From Dysosmobacter sp. Marseille-Q4140 (GTDB lineage: Bacteria; Bacillota; Clostridia; Oscillospirales; Oscillospiraceae): a DNA stretch of 64,000 nucleotides. Under the pieces are notes generated by a model. It did no database searches. It saw only the letters and a program-made list of their open reading frames with translations, and was not told the origin of the DNA. Below, one piece after another: positions 57,031 through 64,000 of the stretch. Numbering within the stretch: position 1 is the first letter of the stretch; the number at the start of each line of letters is the position of its first letter. The DNA is taken from contig CP073694.1 in assembly GCA_018228705.1 (NCBI GenBank), positions 434,001-498,000 on the forward strand, read 5' to 3'. The translations under genes were made by a program, and so were the position numbers.

Positions 57031-57789
57031 ATGTCTTACTTTATTTATCAAGGAATGCAGATCTATTATCAGGAATATGGCGAAGGAACGCCCTGGATTT
57101 TTCTCCATGGGAACACGGCCTCTTCCCGCATGTTTGAGCCGCTTCTGCCCCTGTATCAATCTCACGGCAAGATCGTCCTGATGGATTTCTTGGGGAACGG
57201 GCGGTCAGAGCACTTGTCTACTTTTCCTCCTGATATATGGGCCGACCAAGGGAGACAGGTGGTGGAGCTGTGCCGCCGCTTGGGATACGACGGGGCCAAT
57301 CTAGTGGGGACAAGCGGTGGGGCCTATGCCGCCATCCACGCCGGGTTTCAGGCACCGGAACTATTCGGGAAAATCGTAGCTGACAGCTTTGACGGCAGTA
57401 CACTGCCAAGTGAGTTTGCCCGATCTGTTACAGAAGAACGCCGCAGAGCCAAGGCGGACCCGGCTGCCCGGGAGTTTTATCGGTGGTGTCAGGGAGAGGA
57501 TTGGGAACAGGTCGTAGATCTGGACACGGAGGCACTGGTTTGTTTGGCGCACCGTCCTGGACCGCTGTTTCCTAAGCCCATAGAAGATATCCAATGTCCG
57601 ATGCTCGTTACAGTCAGCCGTGAGGACAAGATGCTCTCCGGCCACTGTATTGAGGAAAGCAAAAACTGGACAGCAGCCGCTCCCCAGATCACCTGCCGTA
57701 TTTTTGAGACAGGCGGCCATCCGTTGATCTATTCCCGGGCAGAAGAACTGGCTGCGTTGATCTGTGCTTTTTTTGAGAAGGCGTCTTGA
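57031..57789 (+). CDS. Alpha/beta hydrolase
   Basis: The 252-residue protein has the fold's standard features: WIFLHGNTASSRMFEPLLPL near residue 22, MDFLGNGRSEH near 50, nucleophile NLVGTSGGAYAAIHAG near 90, and a late EDKMLSGHC acid and GGHPLIY His. Probably an esterase, epoxide hydrolase-like or lactonase; the substrate is unknown. GGAGGG precedes the ATG. Divergent from the WYL operon. Confidence 0.88.
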   Translation: MSYFIYQGMQIYYQEYGEGTPWIFLHGNTASSRMFEPLLPLYQSHGKIVLMDFLGNGRSEHLSTFPPDIWADQGRQVVELCRRLGYDGANLVGTSGGAYAAIHAGFQAPELFGKIVADSFDGSTLPSEFARSVTEERRRAKADPAAREFYRWCQGEDWEQVVDLDTEALVCLAHRPGPLFPKPIEDIQCPMLVTVSREDKMLSGHCIEESKNWTAAAPQITCRIFETGGHPLIYSRAEELAALICAFFEKAS

Positions 57790-57942
57790 GTGAGTGATTT
57801 CTCAATTTGACAGAAGATAATCCGGATTGGGAACACCTGTGCTGCATCATCCGCAACAAGCAGCGCCTCCCACGGCTTCACAATCGTGAATTTACTGGAC
57901 GCCGCCGCGCTGAAGCGGCTTCTGAAAAAACAAGGTGTGCCT

Positions 57943-58386
57943 ATGCAAATCAGAAAAGTGGAAACGAACAAAAAGAGATACCTGGATCTCCTGCTGCTGG
58001 CCGACGAGCAGGAGGACATGGTGGACCGCTATCTGGAGTGGGGGACCATGTATGTGCTGGAGGAGGACGGTGTCAAAGCGGAGTGCGTGGTAACCGACGA
58101 GGGAGACGGCATCCTGGAGCTGAAAAACATTGCCGTGGCGCCTGCCTTCCAGGGCAGGGGCTACGGAAAGGCCCTGGTAGAGTTTCTCATTCGGACATAT
58201 ACAGGCCGGTATGCAACACTGCAAGTCGGCACAGGGGACAGCCCCTCCACCATCCCGTTTTATGAATCCTGCGGCTTTCGCAGGCACCATCTGGTTAAAA
58301 ACTTTTTCACCGACCACTACGATCATCCCATCTATGAGTGCGGGGTTCAACTGGTGGACATGGTGTATCTGCGAAGAGATTTGTAA
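57943..58386 (+). CDS. GNAT N-acetyltransferase
   Basis: The 147-residue protein has the GNAT acetyl-CoA motif IAVAPAFQGRGYGKALVEFL near residue 80-98, preceded by VLEEDGVKAECVV strand and followed by VGTGDSPSTIPFYESCGFRR. The MQIRKVE start at 57943 fits the family; the frame is open further upstream but without similarity. The ribosome-binding site is weak (AAGGTG). Substrate unknown. Confidence 0.86.
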   Translation: MQIRKVETNKKRYLDLLLLADEQEDMVDRYLEWGTMYVLEEDGVKAECVVTDEGDGILELKNIAVAPAFQGRGYGKALVEFLIRTYTGRYATLQVGTGDSPSTIPFYESCGFRRHHLVKNFFTDHYDHPIYECGVQLVDMVYLRRDL

Positions 58387-58391
58387 AAAAG

Positions 58392-58424
58392 GCGGAGTGT
58401 CCGATTTCCGGACACTCCGCTTTC
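58392..58424. terminator. Bidirectional terminator hairpin
   Basis: GCGGAGTGTCCG (58392-58403) pairs with CGGACACTCCGC (58409-58420); T residues follow on both strands (TTTC plus, TTTTTTAC minus). Between the GNAT gene and the convergent 72-residue gene. Confidence 0.75.
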
Positions 58425-58641
58425 AGTATTGCGTAGTGATCTCGCCCTCTCCGATCCCGTAGAGACGGCGGAATTTCTCCAGGTCCCCGGAGGTGCGGAT
58501 CAGCATGATCTCGGTGAATCGCCCGGTGCGGAGGTCCCGAAAGCCCGCCACCTTCTCCCCGGTGCATATGCTGGCGTGGATCACAGGCTCCTGGGTCTTC
58601 CGGTCGTAGGTACGTGTCTCCCGCTTTTTCCTGAAAAACAT
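58423..58641 (-). CDS. Small conserved protein, 72 aa
   Basis: The protein starts MFFRKKRETRTYDRKTQEPV and continues HASICTGEKVAGFRDLRTGR, a conserved small clostridial protein that is sometimes mislabelled aspartate dehydrogenase. Its function is unknown. It follows the membrane-anchored hydrolase by 13 bp on the same strand. Confidence 0.66.
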   Translation of the reverse strand: MFFRKKRETRTYDRKTQEPVIHASICTGEKVAGFRDLRTGRFTEIMLIRTSGDLEKFRRLYGIGEGEITTQY

Positions 58642-58654
58642 CCCGCATCCCTCT

Positions 58655-59383
58655 TCAAGACTGCGCGTCGGACTCCCCGAGAAACTCCTCGATGGCAGCC
58701 ACCGTCTGGGCCTGCTGCTCCTCCGCGGAGATCGTCGCGGGCTGGTCCCCCTTCTGGGGGCCGTAGTTGCCGAACTGGGCGTGGTTGCCGCCCTCGATCT
58801 CCACAACGTTCTCCGTATAGTCGATGTGATCCTCCACGCTCTGGTTGAGAGAGCCGTAGACGGTCAGGGTCTTTTCCGGCGGGTAGTCGCCGTAGATGTA
58901 AGCCCCCAGCAAAATGAGGCCGTCCACCTCGTCCGGGTGGCTTGCTGCAAACTGGGAGGCCATGGCGCCGCCCATGGAGTGCCCGGCGATGTACCAGTGC
59001 TGATACTCCGGGAACTGTGGGATCACCTCTTCCGCCGCGTTGGCGTCAAAGATCGCCATGCGGAAGGGCATGTGGACCAGGATGCAGGTGACGCCGGTCT
59101 GCCGGATCTTCGTCAGCAGGGGTAGATAGGCCTCCGCCTCCACCTTGGCGCCGGGATAGAAGATCACGGCGGTGTCCATGGGGTACGAGGGTGAGAGGAT
59201 CGTCAGGTCGTCCTGCACCGTGATGGTGCTGTCCTGGGCCAGCACCTCCAGGGCGATCTCGTCCGCCCGGTAATAATCCGACACATACCAGAAAAAGGCG
59301 CCCATCAGGACGGCCAGGACCAGCAGGACGATCCCCCCTGCCAGCAACCATTTTTTCCGCCGGGGCATCAGCGTTCCTTTCAT
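58655..59383 (-). CDS. Membrane-anchored alpha/beta hydrolase
   Basis: The 242-residue protein has an N-terminal anchor (KKWLLAGGIVLLVLAVLMGA, residues 10-33), then the hydrolase fold with VIFYPGAKVEAEAY near 72, the nucleophile AGHSMGGAMASQF near 137, LILLGAYIYGDYPPE and the His in EGGNHAQFG near 203. It resembles carboxymethylenebutenolidase/Abhydrolase_5 proteins. The ATG at 59383 is chosen over 59368. It lies 11 bp after the EFR1 gene. Confidence 0.82.
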   Translation of the reverse strand: MKGTLMPRRKKWLLAGGIVLLVLAVLMGAFFWYVSDYYRADEIALEVLAQDSTITVQDDLTILSPSYPMDTAVIFYPGAKVEAEAYLPLLTKIRQTGVTCILVHMPFRMAIFDANAAEEVIPQFPEYQHWYIAGHSMGGAMASQFAASHPDEVDGLILLGAYIYGDYPPEKTLTVYGSLNQSVEDHIDYTENVVEIEGGNHAQFGNYGPQKGDQPATISAEEQQAQTVAAIEEFLGESDAQS

Positions 59384-59394
59384 GTCCGCTTCCC

Positions 59395-60135
59395 TCACTG
59401 CTCCTCCTGGGGAAGATAGGCCCGGATGGTGTAGCGCCGCCGCCCGGCCGTGGCCTTTCCATATTGGATGGCCTGCCGGGGACACTCGTTGATGCAGCGC
59501 AGGCACTGGTAACACTGGGCCGCCCAGACGGGCTTCCCCTCCCGGAGGGTGATGGCGTGGGCCGGGCAGTTCGCGGCGCAGAGGCCGCACCCGTTGCAGC
59601 TGTCCCCGGCAAAGAAGGGCTTCGCGCTGCGGGCGAACCGGTTGAACCTGTAGTTGACCGGGCCGGACTTGAGCCCGGCCATGCCCCCCTCGCGGACCCG
59701 GTACACCTGCTCCTGCCGACGGATCTCCTGGGCCATCCGCCCCAGCTCCTCCCGGGCGGCGGCGATCTTTTTCAGGATCTCGTCCTCGCCGTCGGTGTCC
59801 GAGCCGACGATGTAGTTGTTGGGCATCACCAGGCTGTAGCTGCTGCTAAGCGGATACAGCCTGGAAAACCGCTTCATGGCGTGGCCGGCGTCCTCCCCGC
59901 AGGTGCATACGCCGAAGGTGAACGCCTGGGTTGCTGGCAGTTTCTTCGCAAAGTCCGCCATGAGTTCCGGCACGCCCCAGGCGTAGATCGGAAAGACGAA
60001 TCCGATCTGCCGGGCATCCGCCACATCCGGCAGTTCCTTCAGCTGCGTAATATCACAGGCCGTATCGTCCGTGAGGCGGGCCAGCTGTCGGGCCGCCCAC
60101 GCCGAGTTGCCTGTTCCGGAAAAATAGAAGATCAT
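59395..60135 (-). CDS. EFR1-family ferredoxin (flavodoxin-ferredoxin fusion)
   Basis: The 246-residue protein fuses a flavodoxin-like N-terminal domain (FYFSGTGNSAWAARQLA, residues 2-18) with two [4Fe-4S] ferredoxin motifs: CNGCGLCAANCPAHAITL near 177 and CYQCLRCINECPRQAIQY near 204. It is an electron carrier between flavin and iron-sulfur partners in anaerobes; the partner is unknown. Confidence 0.9.
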   Translation of the reverse strand: MIFYFSGTGNSAWAARQLARLTDDTACDITQLKELPDVADARQIGFVFPIYAWGVPELMADFAKKLPATQAFTFGVCTCGEDAGHAMKRFSRLYPLSSSYSLVMPNNYIVGSDTDGEDEILKKIAAAREELGRMAQEIRRQEQVYRVREGGMAGLKSGPVNYRFNRFARSAKPFFAGDSCNGCGLCAANCPAHAITLREGKPVWAAQCYQCLRCINECPRQAIQYGKATAGRRRYTIRAYLPQEEQ

Positions 60136-60315
60136 TGGTCGTGCTCGCTTCCTTCCGTCCCGCGGCTCTGCCGATGCCGCGCCTTTGCTGTTCTTGCCTC
60201 CATTATAAGCGAAGCGGCGCCCAAGCACAACGGAAACGAAAGGAAACCTGCGCAGACAGGTTCTGTCCAGCCGGCGGAAAAGACTTCCGGGGAAATCCTT
60301 TGCCTTCAGCAAAAG

Positions 60316-60768
60316 TCATTCCTGTTTTTCACATTTCCAATGATTGAGTTTTGGCAGCTGGGTTTTAAAATAGGTCCTGACTTGTTCTGGAGGCCAGGTT
60401 TCATTGGACATGTGGCGCTCCAAAAAATCTAACAGCTCGTCGAGACTTGTATAAACAAATTTTCCGTCGGCATAACACCACTTGCAGTATTCCTCATTGA
60501 AGGTGCCGTCCGGCTCCCGGCTGATATTGGCATCCTCCAGGGGCATGCCGCAGCACTGGCAGATCAGCTGCCTGGGGGACCCCAGCAGCGTATTGATGGA
60601 GACATCGAACAGCCGGGAGAGCAGCTTCAAGGTCTCTGTGTTGGGCACTGTTTCGCCGGTCTCCCAGCGGGAAACCGCCTGACGGGTCACATGTACTTGT
60701 TCCGCCAGCTGCTCCTGGGAGAGTCCATGCTTGGTGCGCAGGTCCAGAAGGATTTCTTTGGTATCCAT
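60316..60768 (-). CDS. XRE regulator with C-terminal zinc ribbon
   Basis: The 150-residue protein has HTH_3 (LRTKHGLSQEQLAEQVHVTR, VSRWETGETVPNTETL, residues 8-60) and a zinc-ribbon domain with CQCCGMPLED near 69 and CKWCYADGKF near 93. This pair is a known clostridial regulator type; the zinc-ribbon half is described as a putative zinc ribbon domain. Target unknown. Confidence 0.86.
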   Translation of the reverse strand: MDTKEILLDLRTKHGLSQEQLAEQVHVTRQAVSRWETGETVPNTETLKLLSRLFDVSINTLLGSPRQLICQCCGMPLEDANISREPDGTFNEEYCKWCYADGKFVYTSLDELLDFLERHMSNETWPPEQVRTYFKTQLPKLNHWKCEKQE

Positions 60769-60962
60769 GTTGATCACCACCTCGTCTGGATTGTACCACT
60801 GTGGACGCAAAAAGCAAAGCAACCGGCAGTTGCTGGCTCATCCTGCGTTCACATGCTGAGGCGAAATTGCGCGATCAAAAAGAATTCAGAAACTGTTCAT
60901 TTCTCCCGCGGCTTTCTCTGGTATCATGATGCCCACTTTCAAAACCAGCCGCGGAGGTACGT

Positions 60963-61478
60963 ATGGAATTCACCTGTCACACCAAGTATGATCAAAAGGC
61001 GCTGACCGCCATGGCCCGGGCGGTCCGCAAGACCGTGCGGGCCAAACGGAGCCGCATGGTCCGCGTCTGGGCCTGGATCATCATCGCCCTTCTCGCCGTG
61101 TCCCTGTGGATCTCCTGGGGGAACGTTTGGCAGACTGCGGCAGACAGCATCGTGATTGCCGCCCTGCTGGTGATCGGCTGGAAAGAGGACGCCATCAACG
61201 GCTATTTCGCCAAACGCAGGGCCCTGCCGGGCACCGATGTCGCCGACACCGCCTTCTATCCCGACCACTTCCTGGTAAGGACCGCCGCGGCGGAGTCCAA
61301 GTGGCAGTATGACAGGATCCTGGCCCTGGCGGAGACAGGGGCGCACTTGGTCTTCGTCATGGGAAAGGACCACGCCCTGGCCTTCGAGAAGGCCGCGCTG
61401 GAGGGCGGCAGCCTCCCGGAATTCCGCCGCTTCCTGGAGGAACAGTCCGGGAAGAACATTCAGAACATCGGAGGATAA
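60963..61478 (+). CDS. YcxB-like membrane protein
   Basis: The 171-residue protein has two membrane segments near residues 35-50 and 57-75, then a cytoplasmic beta-rich domain with YPDHFLVRTAAAESKWQYDRI and VFVMGKDHALAFEKAAL, the YcxB C-terminal pattern. Function unknown. GGAGG precedes the ATG. A second gene starts 6 bp later. Confidence 0.66.
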   Translation: MEFTCHTKYDQKALTAMARAVRKTVRAKRSRMVRVWAWIIIALLAVSLWISWGNVWQTAADSIVIAALLVIGWKEDAINGYFAKRRALPGTDVADTAFYPDHFLVRTAAAESKWQYDRILALAETGAHLVFVMGKDHALAFEKAALEGGSLPEFRRFLEEQSGKNIQNIGG

Positions 61479-61484
61479 GGAAGC

Positions 61485-61853
61485 ATGAAGAAAGGCTGCA
61501 AAATCGCGCTGGTGGGCGGGCTGGCCGCGGTGGTCGGCATCGCCGCCTGCTGGAAGTGGATGATCCGGATGCCCCTGGGGGAGTTCACTCGGTACGCCCT
61601 CTACATGGCGGTCCTGGACGATGAGATCTGCCGCAACGAACTGGAGGGAAATCAGATTGGAGACCAGGTCATCTCCTTCGCCCCCAGAGCGGAGACCCTG
61701 CAGGGGCGCTACCACCTCTTTCTGGAGCTGAACCGGACCAAGGACCGTGAGCAGCTCCAGCAGGAGATCGCCGACCTGGAGCAGCGGCTCCAGGAGTCCT
61801 GGCAGTACGCGGGCCAACCCAAGGAGCAGCTGGAGGTGGAGTTTGCCGACTAG
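61485..61853 (+). CDS. Hypothetical protein, 122 aa, with N-terminal membrane segment
   Basis: The protein has a short membrane segment (CKIALVGGLAAVVGIAACWKW) and a C-terminal coiled-coil-like helix (REQLQQEIADLEQRLQESW). No family is recognised. It follows the YcxB-like gene by 6 bp and ends before a terminator. Confidence 0.56.
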   Translation: MKKGCKIALVGGLAAVVGIAACWKWMIRMPLGEFTRYALYMAVLDDEICRNELEGNQIGDQVISFAPRAETLQGRYHLFLELNRTKDREQLQQEIADLEQRLQESWQYAGQPKEQLEVEFAD

Positions 61854-61920
61854 TGCAGCCGGTGAAAGCCAGTCTCCGGGGCGATCCAGGCCCAGTGATT
61901 GCGTCGCTATATCAAAGATA

Positions 61921-61963
61921 AGGGCCGCTGAAGATCCGTGGATCTTCAGCGGCCCTCGTTTCT
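61921..61963. terminator. Bidirectional terminator hairpin
   Basis: A perfect 17-bp stem AGGGCCGCTGAAGATCC pairs with 61940-61956 and is followed by CGTTT; the convergent DUF3795 gene ends 6 bp further. Confidence 0.82.
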
Positions 61964-62319
61964 CATTTCGGGTCCTGTTCCGGGTATTTGCCATAGGCGC
62001 CGGTCCAGTGCTCCGCCGCTTTCAGGAAGGCGGCGTGGCCGTGGGCGCGGATGTATTCCAGCGCCTGCTGGTACTTGCCGTATTTGTAGCCGGAGTGGTT
62101 GAGGAAGGATTGAATGACCTCGCAGCGGTCATATTCCTCGCAGTCTCCGCAGGTGACATGGCCTCTGGCCAGACAGCACTTCTTCATCCTGCACTTTGCC
62201 CGGCTCAGGTCCCGGGAGCCGTCCAGATACCCCGTCTTGCAGCCCTTGCAGGTGTTCCGATACTCCCGGCAGGTCCCGCAGTACGCGCCGCAGCAGCCGA
62301 TCTCCTCCGTGCCGTTCAT
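61963..62319 (-). CDS. DUF3795-like Cys-rich protein
   Basis: The 118-residue protein starts IGCCGAYCGTCREYRNTCKGC and has further Cys pairs (CRMKKCCLARGHVTCGDCEEYDRC), a zinc-binding layout like DUF3795. A helical C-terminal half follows. Its start overlaps the DUF1801 gene stop by 4 bp. A second DUF3795 gene lies at 53936-54493, 8 kb away. Confidence 0.77.
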   Translation of the reverse strand: MNGTEEIGCCGAYCGTCREYRNTCKGCKTGYLDGSRDLSRAKCRMKKCCLARGHVTCGDCEEYDRCEVIQSFLNHSGYKYGKYQQALEYIRAHGHAAFLKAAEHWTGAYGKYPEQDPK

Positions 62320-62693
62320 CGGGGCGCGCCCCCTTCAAAATGGCAGATCTCCAGAAAATCGCGGATGCTTTCTTTCACCGCGCGAAGGGACTGCTCATCG
62401 CCGTATGGGATGTTGATGCACCGCTTTCCCTTTTTGCAGGCGGGCAGACGCTCCGCCAAGCGGTTCAGAAACGCCTCGTCGGAAAAATGGATAGAGAAAT
62501 GGCTTTTCGCGGCGGAAACCGCCACATATCCCTCATACATCTTCTTCCCCAGCAGCCACATGGGCATGGAAAAGGAGATTTTAGGGACCAACTGCGGATA
62601 TTCCGCGCTCATAAAGTCAATGAATGCGCTGACATGCCGCCGCTGCTCTTCGTTCAGCGACGCCACATACTCAGAAACAGAAGTTGCGCCCAT
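62316..62693 (-). CDS. DUF1801 family protein (YdhG-like, iron chaperone-like)
   Basis: The 125-residue protein has the DUF1801 pattern: VSEYVASLNEEQRRHVSAFIDFM, KISFSMPMWLLGKKMYEGYVAV and SHFSIHFSDEAFLNRLAERL. Relatives include a Bacillus iron chaperone-like protein; the function is not settled. GGGAGG precedes the ATG at 62693. Confidence 0.82.
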   Translation of the reverse strand: MGATSVSEYVASLNEEQRRHVSAFIDFMSAEYPQLVPKISFSMPMWLLGKKMYEGYVAVSAAKSHFSIHFSDEAFLNRLAERLPACKKGKRCINIPYGDEQSLRAVKESIRDFLEICHFEGGAPR

Positions 62694-62710
62694 ATCGTAC
62701 CTCCCACTGC

Positions 62711-63283
62711 CTATTGGGACTGCCGCCGGTCCCACTCTTTTTTCAGGATGGCATACTGCACCGTGTTTTCATACCGGGGTGTGCCGTCGGGATCGTTCAC
62801 GAAGGAGATGAATTCCAAAAACACGCCCTCCCGGCGCATGCCCAGCTTTTCGCACAGGTGCTGGCTGGAGAGGTTATAGTCCTCCGTATAGGCGTAAATG
62901 CGCCGTGCGCCCTTTTGGGAAAAGAGATAGTCGAAGAAGGCATGTGCCGCCTCGAAAGCGTACCCTTTTCCCTGGTAGGCCTCATTCAGCATCCAGCAGG
63001 GGCTGAAGGTATCCCGCACGGCGTGCTCATCCGCGTGGGGCTCGCCCGTCTCCGGGTAGGCGTCGATCTCTCCGATGACCTTGCCTCCGTCTTTCAGGGT
63101 GATGGCGAAGTAGTATTCCGTCTCGCCCAGCCGCTTTTTCACGGCTTCCCTGGCCTCGTCCAGGGAATGCAGCTTCATGCTGGCAAAGCAGTTGACCGCG
63201 GGTTCTTTCAGATATTCGTAGACATCCGCCGCGTCCGTCTCCAGAAAGGGACGCAGGATCAGCCGTTTTGTTTCAATCACCAT
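62711..63283 (-). CDS. GNAT acetyltransferase (RimJ/RimL type)
   Basis: The 190-residue protein starts VIETKRLILRPFLETDAADV, the RimJ/RimL signature, and has DGGKVIGEIDAYPETG, LNEAYQGKGYAFEAAHAF for acetyl-CoA and a C-terminal LCEKLGMRREGVFLEF. Substrate unknown; may be N-terminal protein or small-molecule acetylation. A decayed copy of its first third lies at 63735-63871. Confidence 0.89.
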   Translation of the reverse strand: MVIETKRLILRPFLETDAADVYEYLKEPAVNCFASMKLHSLDEAREAVKKRLGETEYYFAITLKDGGKVIGEIDAYPETGEPHADEHAVRDTFSPCWMLNEAYQGKGYAFEAAHAFFDYLFSQKGARRIYAYTEDYNLSSQHLCEKLGMRREGVFLEFISFVNDPDGTPRYENTVQYAILKKEWDRRQSQ

Positions 63284-63338
63284 ACTTCGTTACCTCAATC
63301 AAATAAAATGGAATACCGCTGTGCCTGTATCTGCGTTT

Positions 63339-63698
63339 TCACCAGTGCAGTTCGCATTTTCCGGAAGCTTGCTGAAACTTCCACTGCAGATAGTATCGAC
63401 TGGTTTCCCCATCCAGATGGATCGACTGGGTGGGATTTTGACTGCTGAGTTTCAAAAGCGGCTGCTTGTTCTGATCCAGCAGCAGAACTTCCGCCTCGCC
63501 TTTGGTCAGTCGGGCATCCAAAGCAAATGCGTAAATCCTGTTTTCATAAAAGCGCCCCATGTGCCGGACCCATCCGGTGCAGGCATCCAGCTTTACCTTG
63601 TCTCCGGTTTTCCCGGGTAGAAACGCAAACAGGATCGCTTTGATACATTTCGTGGTCGCAATCGCACCCCAATAGTAAGGCAATCCCTTAAACTTCAT
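63339..63698 (-). CDS. Hypothetical protein, 119 aa
   Basis: No family is recognised. The protein has a hydrophobic N-terminal third (YYWGAIATTKCIKAILFAFL) and a beta-rich C-terminal part with YAFALDARLTKGEAEVLLLD. AGGAGG precedes the ATG at 63698. It separates the intact GNAT gene from its decayed copy. Confidence 0.6.
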   Translation of the reverse strand: MKFKGLPYYWGAIATTKCIKAILFAFLPGKTGDKVKLDACTGWVRHMGRFYENRIYAFALDARLTKGEAEVLLLDQNKQPLLKLSSQNPTQSIHLDGETSRYYLQWKFQQASGKCELHW

Positions 63699-63734
63699 GC
63701 TCCCGTCCTCCTGTATATCAGGCCCCTACCGATC

Positions 63735-63871
63735 CTCCCCGGCCTCGTCCGGGGAGTGCAGCTTCATACCGGAAAAGCAGTTGACCGCAGGTTCTCTCAG
63801 TCATTCGTAAACGTCCGCCGCATCGCTCTCCGAAACGAGACGCAGAATAGCCGCTTCGTTTCTACGATCAT
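63735..63871 (-). pseudogene. Decayed partial copy of the GNAT gene
   Basis: From the ATG at 63871 (with GGAGG upstream) the first residues MIVETKRL match the intact gene's MVIETKRL. After one missing base the frame continues ILRLVSESDAADVYE, then a TGA (63803-63801) and LREPAVNCFSGMKLHSPDEA, matching the intact gene's DAADVYEYLKEPAVNCF and MKLHSLDEA. The copy then ends near 63735. It has a frameshift, a stop and a truncation. Confidence 0.75.
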
Positions 63872-64000
63872 GCTCTGGCACCTCCGTGAAATCAAGGGCG
63901 AGAAACCCAGTTCCATCGTTTTGCAGTATAAAAAGTTCCGCTCCGGGACCGATCTTCGGAACCTTTTGACGGTTTTTTCGTCTATGCAGATAGTAGCACA
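63872..64000 (-). CDS. Partial open frame running off the right edge
   Basis: On the minus strand a frame enters from the edge and reads VPKIGPGAELFILQNDGTGF and LALDFTEVPEHDRRNEAA before merging into the decayed GNAT copy and stopping at 63801. It could be the C-terminus of a gene mostly outside the window; too little is visible to say more. Confidence 0.22.

Noticed and set aside
57807..57942. An extended N-terminus for the GNAT gene at 57943
   Set aside because: The upstream open frame has no family similarity; the protein's known start lies at 57943.
1..64000. tRNA or rRNA genes
   Set aside because: I saw no cloverleaf with a T-loop GGTTCGAATCC-like sequence and no rRNA segments.

Overview
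The window is about 64 kb of GC-rich, gene-dense Firmicutes chromosome carrying one clearly foreign, lower-GC insertion. Strong Shine-Dalgarno sites, an oxygen-independent ribonucleotide reductase (nrdD/nrdG), a butyrate-type CoA-transferase, an EFR1-type ferredoxin/flavodoxin protein and many small regulators point to a strict anaerobe, most likely a gut Clostridia of the Oscillospiraceae group (Flavonifractor/Lawsonibacter/Oscillibacter-like). That placement is an inference from gene content and composition; there is no rRNA in the window.

Layout. 0-10 kb: cysteine synthase, CoA-transferase, UPF0173 hydrolase, zinc dehydrogenase, a MarR/YczE membrane-protein pair behind a textbook promoter, YaaA, and a three-gene unit of secreted Ca-loop repeat protein, ECF sigma factor and RsgI-like anti-sigma factor behind an ECF-like promoter. 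10-18.5 kb: flavodoxin, small unknowns, a chloramphenicol acetyltransferase homologue, a radical-SAM protein, then nrdD and nrdG with paired NrdR boxes upstream and a hairpin array between them. 18.5-23.2 kb: a five-gene redox/detoxification operon divergent from a LysR regulator. 23.5-26.5 kb: a TetR gene with a perfect operator, divergent from trxA-trxB-DUF6132, which has a Crp/Fnr-like site at about -41. 26.5-34 kb: small enzymes, including a DUF5714-arsenate reductase fusion, a phosphoesterase and an SDR. 34.6-40.4 kb: an ABC exporter with an adjacent methyltransferase and two-component system. 40.6-45.3 kb: a TipA-type MerR regulator, a Crp/Fnr gene with a homopolymer frameshift, a QueD-like enzyme, gene remnants and a TetR regulator.

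45.8-53.35 kb: a 7,546-bp integrative mobilizable element. It carries a serine recombinase, TnpW, a MobV relaxase, a RepA fragment, a Cys-rich VLP protein, an XRE regulator, an AT-rich cargo with an ANT(6) streptomycin adenylyltransferase, and long structured non-coding ends. It has 23-bp imperfect terminal inverted repeats and sits inside a host XRE-membrane regulator gene. The two halves of that gene lie on either side of the element and rejoin in frame if the element is removed, so its ends can be set to the base.

53.5-64 kb: a run of small stress/ligand-binding proteins (SRPBCC, DUF3795, NTF2-like, GyrI-like, TfoX) next to a WYL regulator, then hydrolases, acetyltransferases, an EFR1 protein, an XRE zinc-ribbon regulator and, at the right edge, a decayed partial copy of the neighbouring GNAT gene. 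Several genes show single-base lesions (DUF7000, Crp/Fnr, an in-frame TGA at 12111), which may be real decay or assembly errors.
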